NCBI RefSeq assembly: GCF_011386835.1
Contig: NC_088792.1
Coordinates: forward strand, 237,626,394 to 237,690,393
Length of the DNA stretch: 64,000 nt
Direction: 5' to 3'
Origin: Chrysemys picta bellii
Taxonomy: Eukaryota; Chordata; Testudines; Emydidae
Shown: one piece after another, positions 38,405-49,170 of the stretch
Numbering within the stretch: the stretch's first letter is position 1
How the letters are laid out: every line of letters begins with the position of its first letter
The notes under the pieces: generated by a model
Databases searched by the model: none
Told to the model about the DNA's origin: nothing
What the model saw: the letters and a program-made list of their open reading frames with translations, nothing else
Position numbers and translations under genes: made by a program

Positions 38405-38667
38405 AGAGTTCAAGAGGGCGTGAAACCATTAAGAGGTAAACGGGTGAGGTCCGCACCCGGTGCCACTCTCGGGGGCCCAAGCCTGTGGACGGTGTGAGGC
38501 CGGTAGCGGTCCCCGGCGCGCCAGGACCAGGTCTTCTTGGAGTCTTCTTGGAGTCGGGTTGCTTGGGAATGCAGCCCAAAGCTGGTGGTAAACTCCATCT
38601 AAGGCTAAATACTGGCACGAGACCGATACTCAACAAGTACCGTAAAGGAAAGTTGAAAAGAATTTTG
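38405..38667 (+). pseudogene. 28S rRNA fragment inserted with halves in swapped order
   Basis: Both halves match the 5' part of vertebrate 28S rRNA in sense orientation. The left part starts with AGAGTTCAAGAGGGCGTGAA and runs through AAGAGGTAAACGGGTG. The right part includes GTGGACGGTGTGAGGCCGGT, GGAATGCAGCCCAAAGC and CAACAAGTACCGTAAAGGAA, ending GTTGAAAAGAATTTTG. In real 28S rRNA the right part comes first and its end lies a few bases before the left part's start, so the order is permuted. A perfect 12-bp duplication, TAGTGTAACACT, flanks it (38393-38404 and 38668-38679), showing insertion by retrotransposition. It is not a functional rRNA gene. Confidence 0.88.
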
Positions 38668-39193
38668 TAGTGTAACACTGTTGCAAAAAAAGCAAATATC
38701 ATTCTGGGATGTATTAGAAAGAACATTGTAAACAAGACACAAGAAGTTATTCTTCCAATTCACTCCATGCTGATTAGGCCTCAATTGTAGTATTCAGTTC
38801 TGGGTGCTACATTTCAGGAAAGATATGGAAAAATTTGAGACGAGCCAGCGAAGAGCAACAAAAATAAAGGTCTAGAAAACATGACATATGATTGGAAATT
38901 GAAAAAAAATGGTTTGTTTACTCTGGAGAAGGGAAGACTGAGGCAGGACATGATAACAGTTTTCAAGTATATAAAAGGTTGTTACAAAGAAGAGGGGGGG
39001 AAATTGTTCTTTTTAACCTCTGAGGATAGGACAAGAAGCAATGAGCTTAAATTGCAGCAAGGGATTAGACATTAGGAAAAACTGTCACTGTGGTTAGCCA
39101 TTGGAATAAATTTCCTAGGGAGGTTGTGGAATCTCCATCATGGGAGATTTTAAATAACAGGTTAGACCAACACCTGTCAGGGATGGTCTAGAT

Positions 39194-39721
39194 CAGTGGT
39201 TCTCAAACTTTAGCAACCCAAGAACTCCCATTTTGATTTAAATTTTTTTGCGGATCCCCAACCCCCCACACTCAGCCCCAGGCCCTACCCCCAGCCCCAG
39301 GCCCCACCCCCCTCCACCCCTTCCCCGAAGGCTCCACCCCACCTCTTTTCACCCCACTTCACCCCTACCCCTTCTCTTCCCTGCCTCTTTCTGCCCCCTC
39401 CCCCAAATGCACCCCCCGCTCCTCCCCCCTCCTTCCCAGCATGCCAATGAACAGTTGTTCCCCAGCATGCAGGAGGCACTGGGAGGGTGGGGGAGGAGTT
39501 GATCAGTGGGGCTGGTGGTCCCAGACATGATTCCACCCCCTCCCTTGAGTGCACCCCATTCCCACTCCTCATCCGTCCCAGAGCCTCTGGCACACCGCTG
39601 AACAGCTGTTCAACAGCATGCAGGATGCACTGGGTGGGGGGGAGGAGGAGTTCATCAGGCAGACCCCCTGCAGTACCCTCGCACACCCAGGGGTCTTCAG
39701 ACCCCATTTTGAGGAATGCTG
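39194..39721. mobile_element. hAT-type non-autonomous element
   Basis: It begins CAGTGGTTCTCAAAC and ends TTTTGAGGAATGCTG, which are imperfect inverted termini. The flanks GTCTAGAT at 39186-39193 and 39722-39729 form a perfect 8-bp duplication. The inside is Pro-codon-like CCCCA-rich sequence with no transposase. It is inserted in the CR1 tail. The several open frames across it are artefacts of C-rich sequence. Confidence 0.85.
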
Positions 39722-39815
39722 GTCTAGATAATACTTAGTCCTGCCTCAGTGCAGGGGGCTGGACTAGAAGGCTCTCAATGTCCCTTCCAGTCCTATGATT
39801 CTATGATTTATAACA

Positions 39816-41919
39816 GAACAAAGTCCATCTGATCTCTTCTGTTAAGGTATTCTACAACAGGGGTCCTGCTGCAGAAAATACTCTACCACTTTCACCCCAT
39901 TACCCTGGACCTAATTGAAAGCATTCCTGTAGTGAATATGTAGCTGTCTTGGAGAGTTGGACTGGATAGGTGTTCTCGGAGATAGCTCAGATCCAGTACG
40001 TGACATATATTATAGGTTATGACTAGAATGTTACATTCAATCCAGTAAGGGTGAGCAATGCACGTAGAATGTAAGACTTTGTGTGTTCCATGTTGAAACT
40101 AAAGAACATATGGACAAACATTTTTTTGTGACAAAATGGACTCAACACATCTTAAAACAGTATGAGTAGAATTCTGAAATGGTGCATGCCTACTTAACTG
40201 TTTGTATGTTGACATAATATAGATTTGTAGTAGGCAGAGTTGACAATCCTAAACCAAATGTTGATGCACTAATCTACATGACAGGAACTGTGATAATTAG
40301 TTGCCATGCTTGAAAAAGATATGGACAGATTCAGTGTGGCTAGGTGCAATCAGTCTTGAAATTAATGCATAGATGGAAGAGACACTTTTTCATTATCACC
40401 TACTTTGGGGGAAACAGTGGGCACAGTCCTGTCAGAGTTCAGACTGATGGATATAGATACAAATCATTTTTATATGATCTGCCTATTTATTAGAATTGCT
40501 TTCCTGCTCTCTGTATGAAAGTCCATGATGCATTACATACTGAACTTCCCAATTTTCAGACTGCTGTTCTCATTGCAAGAAATAATGAAATGGATTCATT
40601 ACTTTATTCTTGAAATATTCTGATTTATTTTTGGATATAATCTCATCACTGATTTCATGTACCCTTCTCCTGTCTGATTCACTTATTTTACAGCCTGGGG
40701 AACTTATATGTACTATACAGATTCATAAGAATGTTAAATAAACATTGTAAGAATATATACAGAAGACAGGAACAGTTGCAGTTCAAAGGTTTTATCAGCA
40801 TTGGTTGAGACTCACAACTAATGAAGTCACAAGAAACCCAAATTAATCCCAGCTACAGGACACCACTGTTTCTGTATATGCCAAATATTGTGCAGAAACA
40901 AGATAGAAATGTTTTAGAGATTCTTTAAAAATAATCCTTCTATATAGACAGGTTCCTCAATTACCATGAATCCAACTATCCAGACACCCGAGACAGAGCA
41001 AAATTATAACTAATACTTTTACAAACCTCTAAGATTGCTTTTTTTTTCAATTCATAATAATGCCATAAGTGTAACAATTGATATGTGGGGAAATGTGAAG
41101 GCAAAAAAGAAAATGTTGTGACTTCTTTGGAAAGGTGAAAATTAACCCTACTTCAGTGATATAAATCACACATTTGTAGTTCTGATTAGTCACAATGGAT
41201 CAGTCTAGGCATGAAGTGTCCATTCTGGACCTCAGGCCAGGGTGACTTGGGAGTGAAATTCTACTTTTTTTTTTTTTTTAGGAGAAAGCAGAAAATATCA
41301 CTACGGCTGGTTGTTTAAAAGACAAAGCAAAACCTGTCTGAAGCCACCCAGAGATTTAGTGTGACAGGAAGGCGAAGTGCAGGAGAGATGGACAAAGATG
41401 TATGATAAATGCAATTACACGTGGCTATCACCCTCCCGTACATGAGGTATATCATAGCACTTTTGTCCTTTACAGCTAGTTTTTCTTCCAAGATTGATGG
41501 GAATTTTGCCTTTTCCCATTCACCATACTTAACTGTTGTCAGTGGGGTGTCACTTCTTCTTTTGACTTTTCCCCATTTTTTCCCCATTGTGTTTCTTCTC
41601 CTGCTGCATTTAAGGCCTGCACTATTTGATTTTATGCTGCTCATCTTTCTTGATATTGGTATTAGTTGTTCTCCTATGAGGAATTTTCCCACTGGAGTTT
41701 TGTTGAGCTTTTTGACCCTTCTGTTTTGACTGGGTGCTGTGCCAGAGAGAGTGTGCATATCTAGATGCTGGGTGAAGGGCTGATTGAGTCCACTAAACAA
41801 ACCCCTGCTTTTGCAGGCTCCCTCAGGGAATCAACCACAGTGATCTGGAGTTCTTCTGCAATACGTTTTGGAACTAGACACATTCCGATGCCCTGTATGA
41901 GCTCCATACAGGGATAACT
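39816..41919. other. Unassigned sequence, includes one long minus-strand open frame
   Basis: No named repeat was identified in most of this stretch. A poly-T run lies at about 41267-41279. The 161-codon minus-strand frame is listed separately. Confidence 0.4.
41315..41800 (-). other. Unrecognised 161-codon open frame
   Basis: The frame would give a basic protein with a Lys/Arg-rich middle (CSRRRNTMGKKWGKVKRRSD) and a hydrophobic end. I recognise no family. It has no visible splice structure or neighbouring gene on this strand and may be chance or a decayed transposon piece. It is recorded because it is one of the longest stop-free runs in the window outside the transposase. Confidence 0.2.
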
Positions 41920-41924
41920 GGGTG

Positions 41925-42005
41925 AAATGTAATGGATTGTGATATACAGAAGGTCAGACTAGATGATCTAATGGTCCCTTTTGGCCTTAAAAAAGCTGTG
42001 AATTT
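41925..42005 (+). mobile_element. CR1 3' tail fragment
   Basis: A short piece with GAAGGTCAGACTAGATGATC and TGGTCCCTTTTGGCCTTAAA, the end of the same CR1 subfamily as the 23-25 kb copy. Confidence 0.6.
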
Positions 42006-43185
42006 ACACAGCCCCCCGCTGCCATTTCTGTGGCAACTACTAATTTCTGTTACTTGCTGCAAGAACTCATAGTTACAGGATAGCAGTACTTTATGTGTAA
42101 CTACATATGATAAAGGTCCTTGGGAGGAGCTGTTGGGCCCTGTCTCAGTTCCTGCAGGACCTGGTTCCCTACATGCTGCATGGATAGCAGTCATAGGCAA
42201 ACTGTCTTCCTGACCATGTTCACAATGCAAGAATTCAGGCTTCTGCAGGTATAGGGCAGGAGACTGGCAACTGTATATGCTCTGCAATTCACCTATAGAA
42301 CCAAACATCAGGACAGACAGGGAACAGAGTGTCCTCCACTGGTATTCACTGGCTAGTGGAGAGCCTCAGGAGGAAAAAGGAAGATAGAGTATCAGAAAGA
42401 CAAACACACCTATTATGGTGCAAAATCCTTCACCTCAGTCCTGTACATTCACTTTTAGACTATAGGCTCTAGGGGTGGTGTCCTGTCCATTTAACCCATA
42501 TAGGTCCTACAGCAGGATGATCAGATAATATGATGATGAGGGCAGTATACGAATTAGAATAGCATAAACTCACCTGGGTGCCACTTTGCATTCAGCTTTC
42601 TTTTCTGGGTTATACAAGATAACCACTGCATTCTTGCAAAGTGTTCTCTACTTGTTTCTAAACCATTTTAAGCATATGTGTGCAGCAAGCCCAGACAGTT
42701 GGGTTTCAGTGGAGCTGGCAGTATTCTGGGCTGTCAAAAAGTAAGAAGGTGTGAATAAAAAAAGTAGGGGAGAAGGAGGAACAAGATTCAGTCATGGGGC
42801 AGACTAGAGTATTGGCATTCTGTTTCAAGTAATCATTGATTCTAGCTTTGATCTTCCTCCAAACTTCAAGTGGCATCCAGGCATATTTCTTCATGATCCA
42901 ATCCTCCACAATAGAAATGACATTCTCTGGCAGTGGCTGTCAGTATCAGCCCCCTCCACATGACATCCTGTACATTAATGTGAGCAGTTATCATTAGCTT
43001 GAACAGCTCCAGAGCAAATTTTGCAGGCTTTCAAAGCTATATTGAAGAGCATCTCTCTTTGGGAGTGGGGATACTAATGACTGCAGGGGAACTTAATAAC
43101 CTTGGGTTTTCTGATTGTCCAGTCTTATTAGGCAGCTGGGCTTTAAGGCCTGTCTAACAAACAGTACCTTATTTAGCCCACATCT
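42006..43185. other. Unassigned sequence
   Basis: The minus-strand frame at 42706-42909 (EDWIMKKYAWMPLEVWRKIK) looks protein-like but matches nothing I know and has no partner exons. It may be a fragment of a DNA transposon. Otherwise no features. Confidence 0.3.
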
Positions 43186-43187
43186 CC

Positions 43188-43410
43188 CCCTATCTGCCAA
43201 TCTAATAATTTATTGGACCAACTTCTATTGGTGGAAGAGACAAGCTTTTGAGCTTCACAGTGTTCTATAGAGCTTGTATCTGCCACAAAAAGAACTTTTT
43301 CTCCAATAAATGATATGTCACCAAACTTGTCTCTTCCTCTAATAAAAAATACTACCTCATCCACCTTGTCTCTCTCATATCCTGGGAACACGGCTACGAC
43401 AACACTTCAA
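43188..43410. repeat. Turtle MITE-like repeat
   Basis: The left part has TTTATTGGACCAACTTCTAT and AGAGACAAGCTTTTGAGC; the right part has inverted similar motifs (AACTTGTCTCTTCC, CACCTTGTCTCTCTC). The same TTATTGGACCAAC motif recurs at about 58232. I recognise it as a common turtle interspersed repeat of unclear class. Confidence 0.5.
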
Positions 43411-44345
43411 ACAAAATATAATCATGCAGCATAGAGCGTATGTATCACAATTGCCTGGCAGTGCCTCATCCTACAGCACAGATTGGGTGTGCTTTCTACA
43501 ACACTTCTCTAAGAGTTATGAGAAAATACTTTGGAAAAGACATCCGGAATATTCAATTAAATGTATCATACTTAAGTAGTGAATTAGAAGTCAGTCAAAT
43601 TATTTCCAGATGCATTCATATACTTACAACAACGCAGATGCAAAGTAAAAGAAAGTGTTATTTCATTGGTGTCTGTCAGGGTTGCAGGAAACAGCACTGA
43701 AAGAACCTGAGTGATTTATAAAGCACACACAACTTCCATTAACTCTTGAAAATCTCAGCTATGCAAATACACACTGGTACCCCATTTGCTCAACATTCTT
43801 ATTACACAATATCCAGTGCGCATAACTATGTGATTGGATTTCCAAAACAGACACATATTTAAAATCACCTATGGAAATGCTTACACTTATCTACCACAAT
43901 GGACACAGAATGACTGAGTTTGGAAATCCAAGACAAAGACTTCAGCAACAGGTGATTCCCAATAAAAATAAAATATTGGGCTTACAAAAGAAGGCATATA
44001 AGACACTGCTATAAATTCAGTTTTTGTTTATGAGAAGGGGTCTTTTTAACAGCCTAACCAGTGAACTGTGGAATACTAGTGTTCTGACAGTTAACTGATC
44101 ACATAGTTCTACCATCTAATGACTCAGCAAGTTGTGGTATCATCAGTCAAGCTGCTGATACTGCTGTTACACCTTGTTACAAAATAAATAAGCTCTTTAC
44201 AAAATAAACTGGTGGAACTGTAAGAGTTCTAGAATGGTGTGAATGGGTGTTTTTCCTGTTTGAACAATAGCAGAAGGGTTATTTCAGTACAGAAAGTTGC
44301 CATCTTGAGTACAGGCAACTCCTGCCATTTCATTTCCTTCATTTG
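43411..44345. other. Unassigned sequence
   Basis: AT-rich; no recognised gene or repeat. The open frame at 43440-43700 has no recognisable features. Confidence 0.35.
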
Positions 44346-44349
44346 CCTC

Positions 44350-45965
44350 TCATAGAATTGTAGAAATGTAGGGCTGAAAGGGACCATCCTGTCCAGTCCC
44401 CTGTGCTAAGGCAGGACCAAGTAAACCTAGACCATCCTTAACAGGTGTTTGTCCAACCTATTCTTAAAAACTTCCAATGATGGTGATTCCATAACCTTGT
44501 TTGGAATCCCGTTGCAGAGCTTAACTGCCTTTATAGTTGGAAAGTTTTCCTAATAGCTAACCTAAAACTCCCGGGCTGCTGATTCAGCCCATTACTTCTT
44601 CTCTTACTTTCAGTGGACATGGAGAACAATTGATCATAGTCCTCTTTACAACAGCTCTTTACATAGTTGAAAACTGTTAGCCGGTCTCCCCTCAGTCTTC
44701 TTTTCTCAAGACTAAACATGCCCAGTTTTTTTTAACCTTTCTTCCACGTCTTTCTGAAAGTGTGGTACCCAGAATTAGACACATTATTCCAGCTAAGGCC
44801 TCACCAGCACTAAGTAAAATGGAACAGTTACCTACAATGTCTTATATACAACACTCCTGTTAATATATCACAGAATCATATTAACCTTTTTCGCAATTGC
44901 ATCACATTGTTGACTCATATTCAGTTTTTATATAGACCTATGACATGGTGCTGTTGGCAGTTATAAGTTGAGCCTTGTGGAAGCCAGCATCCTGGTCACT
45001 TAGAACACCCAGGGCACTGGGTATAGTTAGAGTAGGTGGGCCTTAGTTAGTTTGTTTTGGAAGGGTGGAAGGGATCACTTGCACCTGTAGGGAGCATGAT
45101 GAGCTAATGAGGTTATTAGCTCACCAGCTGGATAACTCTGAGAAGAAAGCTAGCAGTATAAAAGGCTGAGACATTGAGCAGGAAGGGGTCTGCACATAAC
45201 TGCTGCTATGTTGTGATGTACCTGAAGCATAAGCAATAATAGAGACACTTGGTGGAGATATTCTGGTGAATTGCGTGTGCTGCTTAATTCACAAAGACGG
45301 CATACCAGCCACGGTTTCCAGCAGTCAAATGGGGAAGCTCCACCCACCCCAGATCCTTTCAAGCAGTACAGCCACTTAGTCAGTTATTTCCCATTGTGTA
45401 GTTGTACATTTGATTTTTCCTTCCTAAGTGAAGTACTTTACACTTTATTGAATTTATTGTTAATTTCAGACCAATTCTCGAATTGGTCAAGATCATTTTG
45501 AAGTCTAATCCTGTTCTGCAAAAGTGCTTGCAAATCCTCCTATCTTGGTGTCATCTGCAAATTTTATATGCATACTCTCTACTCCATTATCTAAGCCCTT
45601 CATGCAAATTTTGAAAAGTACCAGACCCATAACTGACTCCCAGGAGAACCCTTTAGATATGCCTTCTCAGTATGACAATGAACCATTCATAACGATTCTT
45701 TGACTATAGTGTTTCAAACAGTTGTGCACCCACTTTGTCATTTAATCTAGACCATATTTCTCTAGATTGCTTATGAGAATGTTACATGGGACTATGTCAG
45801 AAACCTTATTAAAATCAAGATATATCAGATCTATTGCTTTCTCTCCCCCATCCAGTAGGCTAATAACCCTGTCAAGGAAGAGAGTGGATTGGATTGGCAT
45901 AATTTGTTCTTGACAAATCCATGCTTGCTATCACTTTAATAAATTAGACATTTCCACAAATGACC
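44350..45965 (-). mobile_element. CR1 LINE, minus strand, with insertion
   Basis: The reverse strand reads as a CR1 3' end: the tail starts at about 44350 (inverse of the TCTATGAG end), and 44531-44719 gives MFSLEKRRLRGDRLTVFNYV, the conserved C-terminal block. After an unrelated insert at about 44946-45347 it resumes toward the reverse-transcriptase core (GTCATCTGCAAATTTTATA at 45550, inverse of the catalytic-loop region) and fades near 45965. It is broken by many stops. Confidence 0.8.
44946..45347. mobile_element. LTR-like insertion in the CR1
   Basis: About 400 bp interrupts the minus-strand CR1 between sequence equivalent to CATATTCAG and CCCAGATCC. It contains a TATA-like GTATAAAAGGC near 45156 and no CR1 similarity, resembling a promoter-bearing LTR. 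I could not define an exact target duplication, so the class is unsure. Confidence 0.35.
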
Positions 45966-47050
45966 TCCCCCTGTGACCGTGGTGGGCAGTAATCCCATGA
46001 CTTTGAGTACGAGATTGTATACCATCACCAGTGAGCCATACGGAAGCTTTGAGCCAGCTATCATTACCTAGGGGTATCCTGATTACTTAGAAGAGGAACA
46101 ATATTCTCCCTAAAAAGATCATGTGCTTGAGCTGCCAGAAATAACCAAACAAACTCCTAAAGAAGCACATCCTCTACTACAGCAAAGGTGTGCAAGATGC
46201 TTATCCAGGGTTGAGGTGGTGAGGTGTATTTATCAGAATTGAAAATATTTAAAAATAAATAGGGGACACTGAGAGTAACAGTGTCATATTGGACGGGACA
46301 TGTGTAGGAGTACCTGTACTAGCCTGATAATAGGTATCAGGGTATTACATGTGGGACATATGACTATATCAAAACTGAACATGCTTGCTAGGAGTTATTT
46401 TTGATTGTCTGAGAATGAATACAGATATATTGAAGTTGGTATTAAATTGTTTTCCATGTCCATTCATCTTCTTTGTCCCCCTCATTTCCCCCTCTTCCTT
46501 TTCAAACTGTTTACCTCTCTTCTTGTTCCCAACAATACCCGTACAGAACTTCTGTTTTCTAACTCATCCCATCTCTATGTCCCCACCCACCCCACTATAC
46601 CTACATCACCTACTCACTCATCTCAATGAACACACTTACTAACAGTGATGGGTATTAACACAGCACCGGCTGCAGAGAACCAGGAATTGTGGAAGTGGGA
46701 AGAGGTATAGAAAAGAGCTTTTTCTACAGTCCGTATTTGGGGGTCTGGTTCTACCTCTTCTCTCACTAGACTCAGGGGCTGGTGCAACTTCTTAATTTTT
46801 CATTCCCTCTTCAGAGGATTGAACCTGGGGATGGTTGTCCCTCTTCTGATCTAGAGAATGGGGTTAGGTGTTTAGTCCAGCAGGAACAGCTAAAGGACCA
46901 CGGGCTTTCCTACGTGGTTAAGGAAACAGTAGCTGAACATATACAGTAAGGAGCAGAAGCCATTGGTGGCCTTGTTCCCTTGTCTCCTGTGTGAGAATGT
47001 CCCTGCTGCTGCACACTCAATAGCCCACAGAGGGACAGAAGTACTAATAA
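45966..47050. other. Unassigned sequence
   Basis: A pyrimidine-rich part at 46450-46640 gives meaningless open frames in two registers. No gene is seen. Confidence 0.35.
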
Positions 47051-47059
47051 TGCTAGTAA

Positions 47060-47225
47060 TGTTGCTGAGGATTTATATAGCACTTTTCATCGGTGATCTT
47101 GATCCATGTCACAGAGGTGGGCAAGGAAGTGAACTGATGGGAGTAGACTGATGGGAATAACACCCGGGTTCTCTGACTACCTATCCTTTTGACCCTACTT
47201 TCTCCTAGTAGAATGATTTTTGCCT
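47060..47225 (+). repeat. Possible old MIR-like SINE
   Basis: ATTTATATAGCACTTTTCAT, then CACAGAGGTGGGCAAG and ACACCCGGGTTCTCTGACTA, resemble decayed parts of the MIR layout (copy-number head, core, 3' end). Confidence 0.35.
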
Positions 47226-47417
47226 GCCCTCATGAGGAGGGGAATTCATCAGCCTTGCAGCTTAGTTAGTATCCATTTCACCAACCAACACCTGGTCCAG
47301 TCAGTGCTGTGATTGCTATGAGGCAGAGGTAGGATACAGCCCTTTCCTTCCTCGCTGCTGAGAAGCCAAAGGGGAGATATGAACCAAGCTCCTAAGAATA
47401 TAAACCTTTTTGCTCAG

Positions 47418-47593
47418 CTGAACAAAAAAAAAACAATGGAAACTACCTCCCTCCACAGAGATATCTTGAATCTCTATGAACAAAATGAAAAAGCAACTAA
47501 AGCAGAGTCTGCCCATAAGATGAAGATGGAAAATTGTAACTCTGAACTGAAAAAAATACAAGGCATAAAGATGGTGACTAAGGAAGCAGTCAG
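47418..47593 (+). CDS. Candidate further exon of the coiled-coil gene
   Basis: The block follows CTTTTTGCTCAG and ends GTCAG|GTACAT, 176 nt. It is open in phase 0 and reads LNKKKTMETTSLHRDILNLY, then EQNEKATKAESAHKMKMENC and KKIQGIKMVTKEAVR. The charged helical character fits the upstream exons. However, exon I ends in phase 2 and this starts in phase 0, and 15 kb of repeats lie between, so an intermediate exon must be missing or the A10 run near its start has slipped. It may belong to the same gene. Confidence 0.45.
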
Positions 47594-48608
47594 GTACATA
47601 CAGATGTTTATAACCTGATTATTGGAAATGCCTATGTTAATTCTTGCTCATTTGATTTTATATAACACAGCAGATAGGTTTCTTTTACATGTATGATCTT
47701 CCCCACTCTCACTCAAACCTAAGGCCTTACTCCAGTGGAGGGGTGAAATAGTGATGCCCCCGTAAGGAGGAGCTCTAGATGAGTGTGGCTGCTGTGCCAC
47801 ATTTTCCACTGGAGCAGCATTTGCTCTCCTTTGTGCCCCAAATGCTCTGTTGGCTGGTTCTGATAGGAACAGTCCCATGACTCTCCTCCTTTCTACCCCT
47901 CTGAAGTCCAGTGTCAGCAGTTCTCCTGTTCTCTGAGAAACTGACTCCTGTGCAGGGCACAAAAGTAGCGAGGATTCTTTTAATTGTTCTTCCTGCCACT
48001 CCTTTTTTCACACCTACACAGGGAGTGGGCACAATCTTGAACTGACGTTCAGCCTCCAAAGTAATATTTGACCCATGTCACTCATAAGCAGTTAACTTTT
48101 CCCCTTGATCTATGCAATACATGTACCAGGGCTGGGTGCTTGTTTCTCATTCAGACCACTAGAAACAAAGCAGAAGAAGCTAAAATTAGGCATTAATAAT
48201 TCATTACATTTTTTAGACATTTGTTTCAGTTAAAATAAAATAGAACTGCAGACATTTATTTTGTAGCCACATAAAATAAAAATCAATACAATCTTAAGTT
48301 GATTAGATCAATAAAGTATGATCTCACAAAGGATTTTACTAATCTTCTTCCCCAAGCTAACTGATTTCAAGAAAGCAGTTTTTGCATACATCTGTGTGCT
48401 GCACCACAGTATAGAAATTGTAATTAGACCTGGTTTCATAATAGCTACAATTCTGTGTAAGTAGCTCGCATTCTCACCCTGCTCTGTTGTGAACCTATAC
48501 CCAGTATTACTTTTGATCCAAACTTACTTAATTCTTAAGGTTTATCTTTATTGGTAATTCTAATAACAATGATAAAAACATAAACCTGTGACTCCGGCTA
48601 TGTCTACA
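47594..48608. other. Unassigned sequence
   Basis: No named repeat or gene. The minus-strand open frames at 47648-48059 overlap in two registers and have no recognisable domain. Confidence 0.35.
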
Positions 48609-48610
48609 CC

Positions 48611-49170
48611 AGTGGTTTTCAAACTGCGGGTCATGATCCAGTACTGGGTCATGGAATGTAAGGCACTGGTCGTGGCAACTCTGGTCAGCACTGCTGACCA
48701 GGCCATTAGAAGTCAGATTGGTGGGGCTGCCCGGCTAATGCAAGCTAGTCCCTATCTGTTCTGAAACTGTGCTGCACCCTGGAAGTGACCAGCAGCAGGT
48801 CCAGCTCCTAGGCGGGGGGGGAGGAGGGAGTGCTGATCTCTGCGCGCTGTCCCTGCCCCGAGCACCAGGTCCGCACTCCCATTGGCTGGGAACCATGGCC
48901 AATGGGGGGGGGGGCGATGGGGGGGGGCGATGCCTGCAGGCAAGAGCAGCGCACGGAGCCTCCTGACCCACCTCCCCACCTAGGAGCCGGACCTGCTGCT
49001 GGCCACTTCTGGCACCACAGACCGCGCTGCGCCCTGGGACAGGCAGGAAGAATGCCTTAGCACCCCTGCTCTGCTGCTGACCAGGAGCCACCCGAGGTAA
49101 GCAAATGCCCCAACCCCGCGCACCAACCCCGTGCCCCAATCTCCTTCCCCAGCCCTAAGCCACCCCCAAA
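48611..49170. mobile_element. hAT-like element, right end unclear
   Basis: The left end CAGTGGTTTTCAAACTGCGG is the terminal sequence shared with the hAT elements at 39194 and 59536. The inside is very GC-rich (G runs near 48902-48925), with no transposase. The flanking sequences (GGCTATGTCTACAC at the left, GTATGTGTACAC at the right) look like halves of another repeat that it split, but the right border was not found. Confidence 0.45.

Larger units (their letters stand above)
37665..39815 (+). mobile_element. CR1 LINE, split by two later insertions
   Basis: The plus-strand CR1 reading runs from the start of the reverse-transcriptase region (AACAGTCAACATGGATTTAT near 37780) to the 3' end TATGATTCTATGATTT at 39793-39808. 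It is interrupted at 38405-38667 by an rRNA-derived insert and at 39194-39721 by a hAT element. Removing both restores a continuous CR1. The C-terminal piece at 38881-39075 includes FTLEKGRLRQDMITVFKYIK. Many stops remain. Confidence 0.85.

Noticed and set aside
38405..38667. A functional rRNA gene or a piece of an rDNA array
   Set aside because: It is only 263 bp, has swapped order, and carries a target duplication inside a CR1, so it is a retrotransposed fragment.
39248..39738. Several overlapping Pro- or Gly-rich open frames
   Set aside because: They are products of C-rich sequence within the hAT element 39194-39721.
48735..49139. 134-codon Pro/Arg-rich minus-strand open frame
   Set aside because: It lies in GC-rich hAT-like sequence with G runs; no domain and no conservation signal visible.
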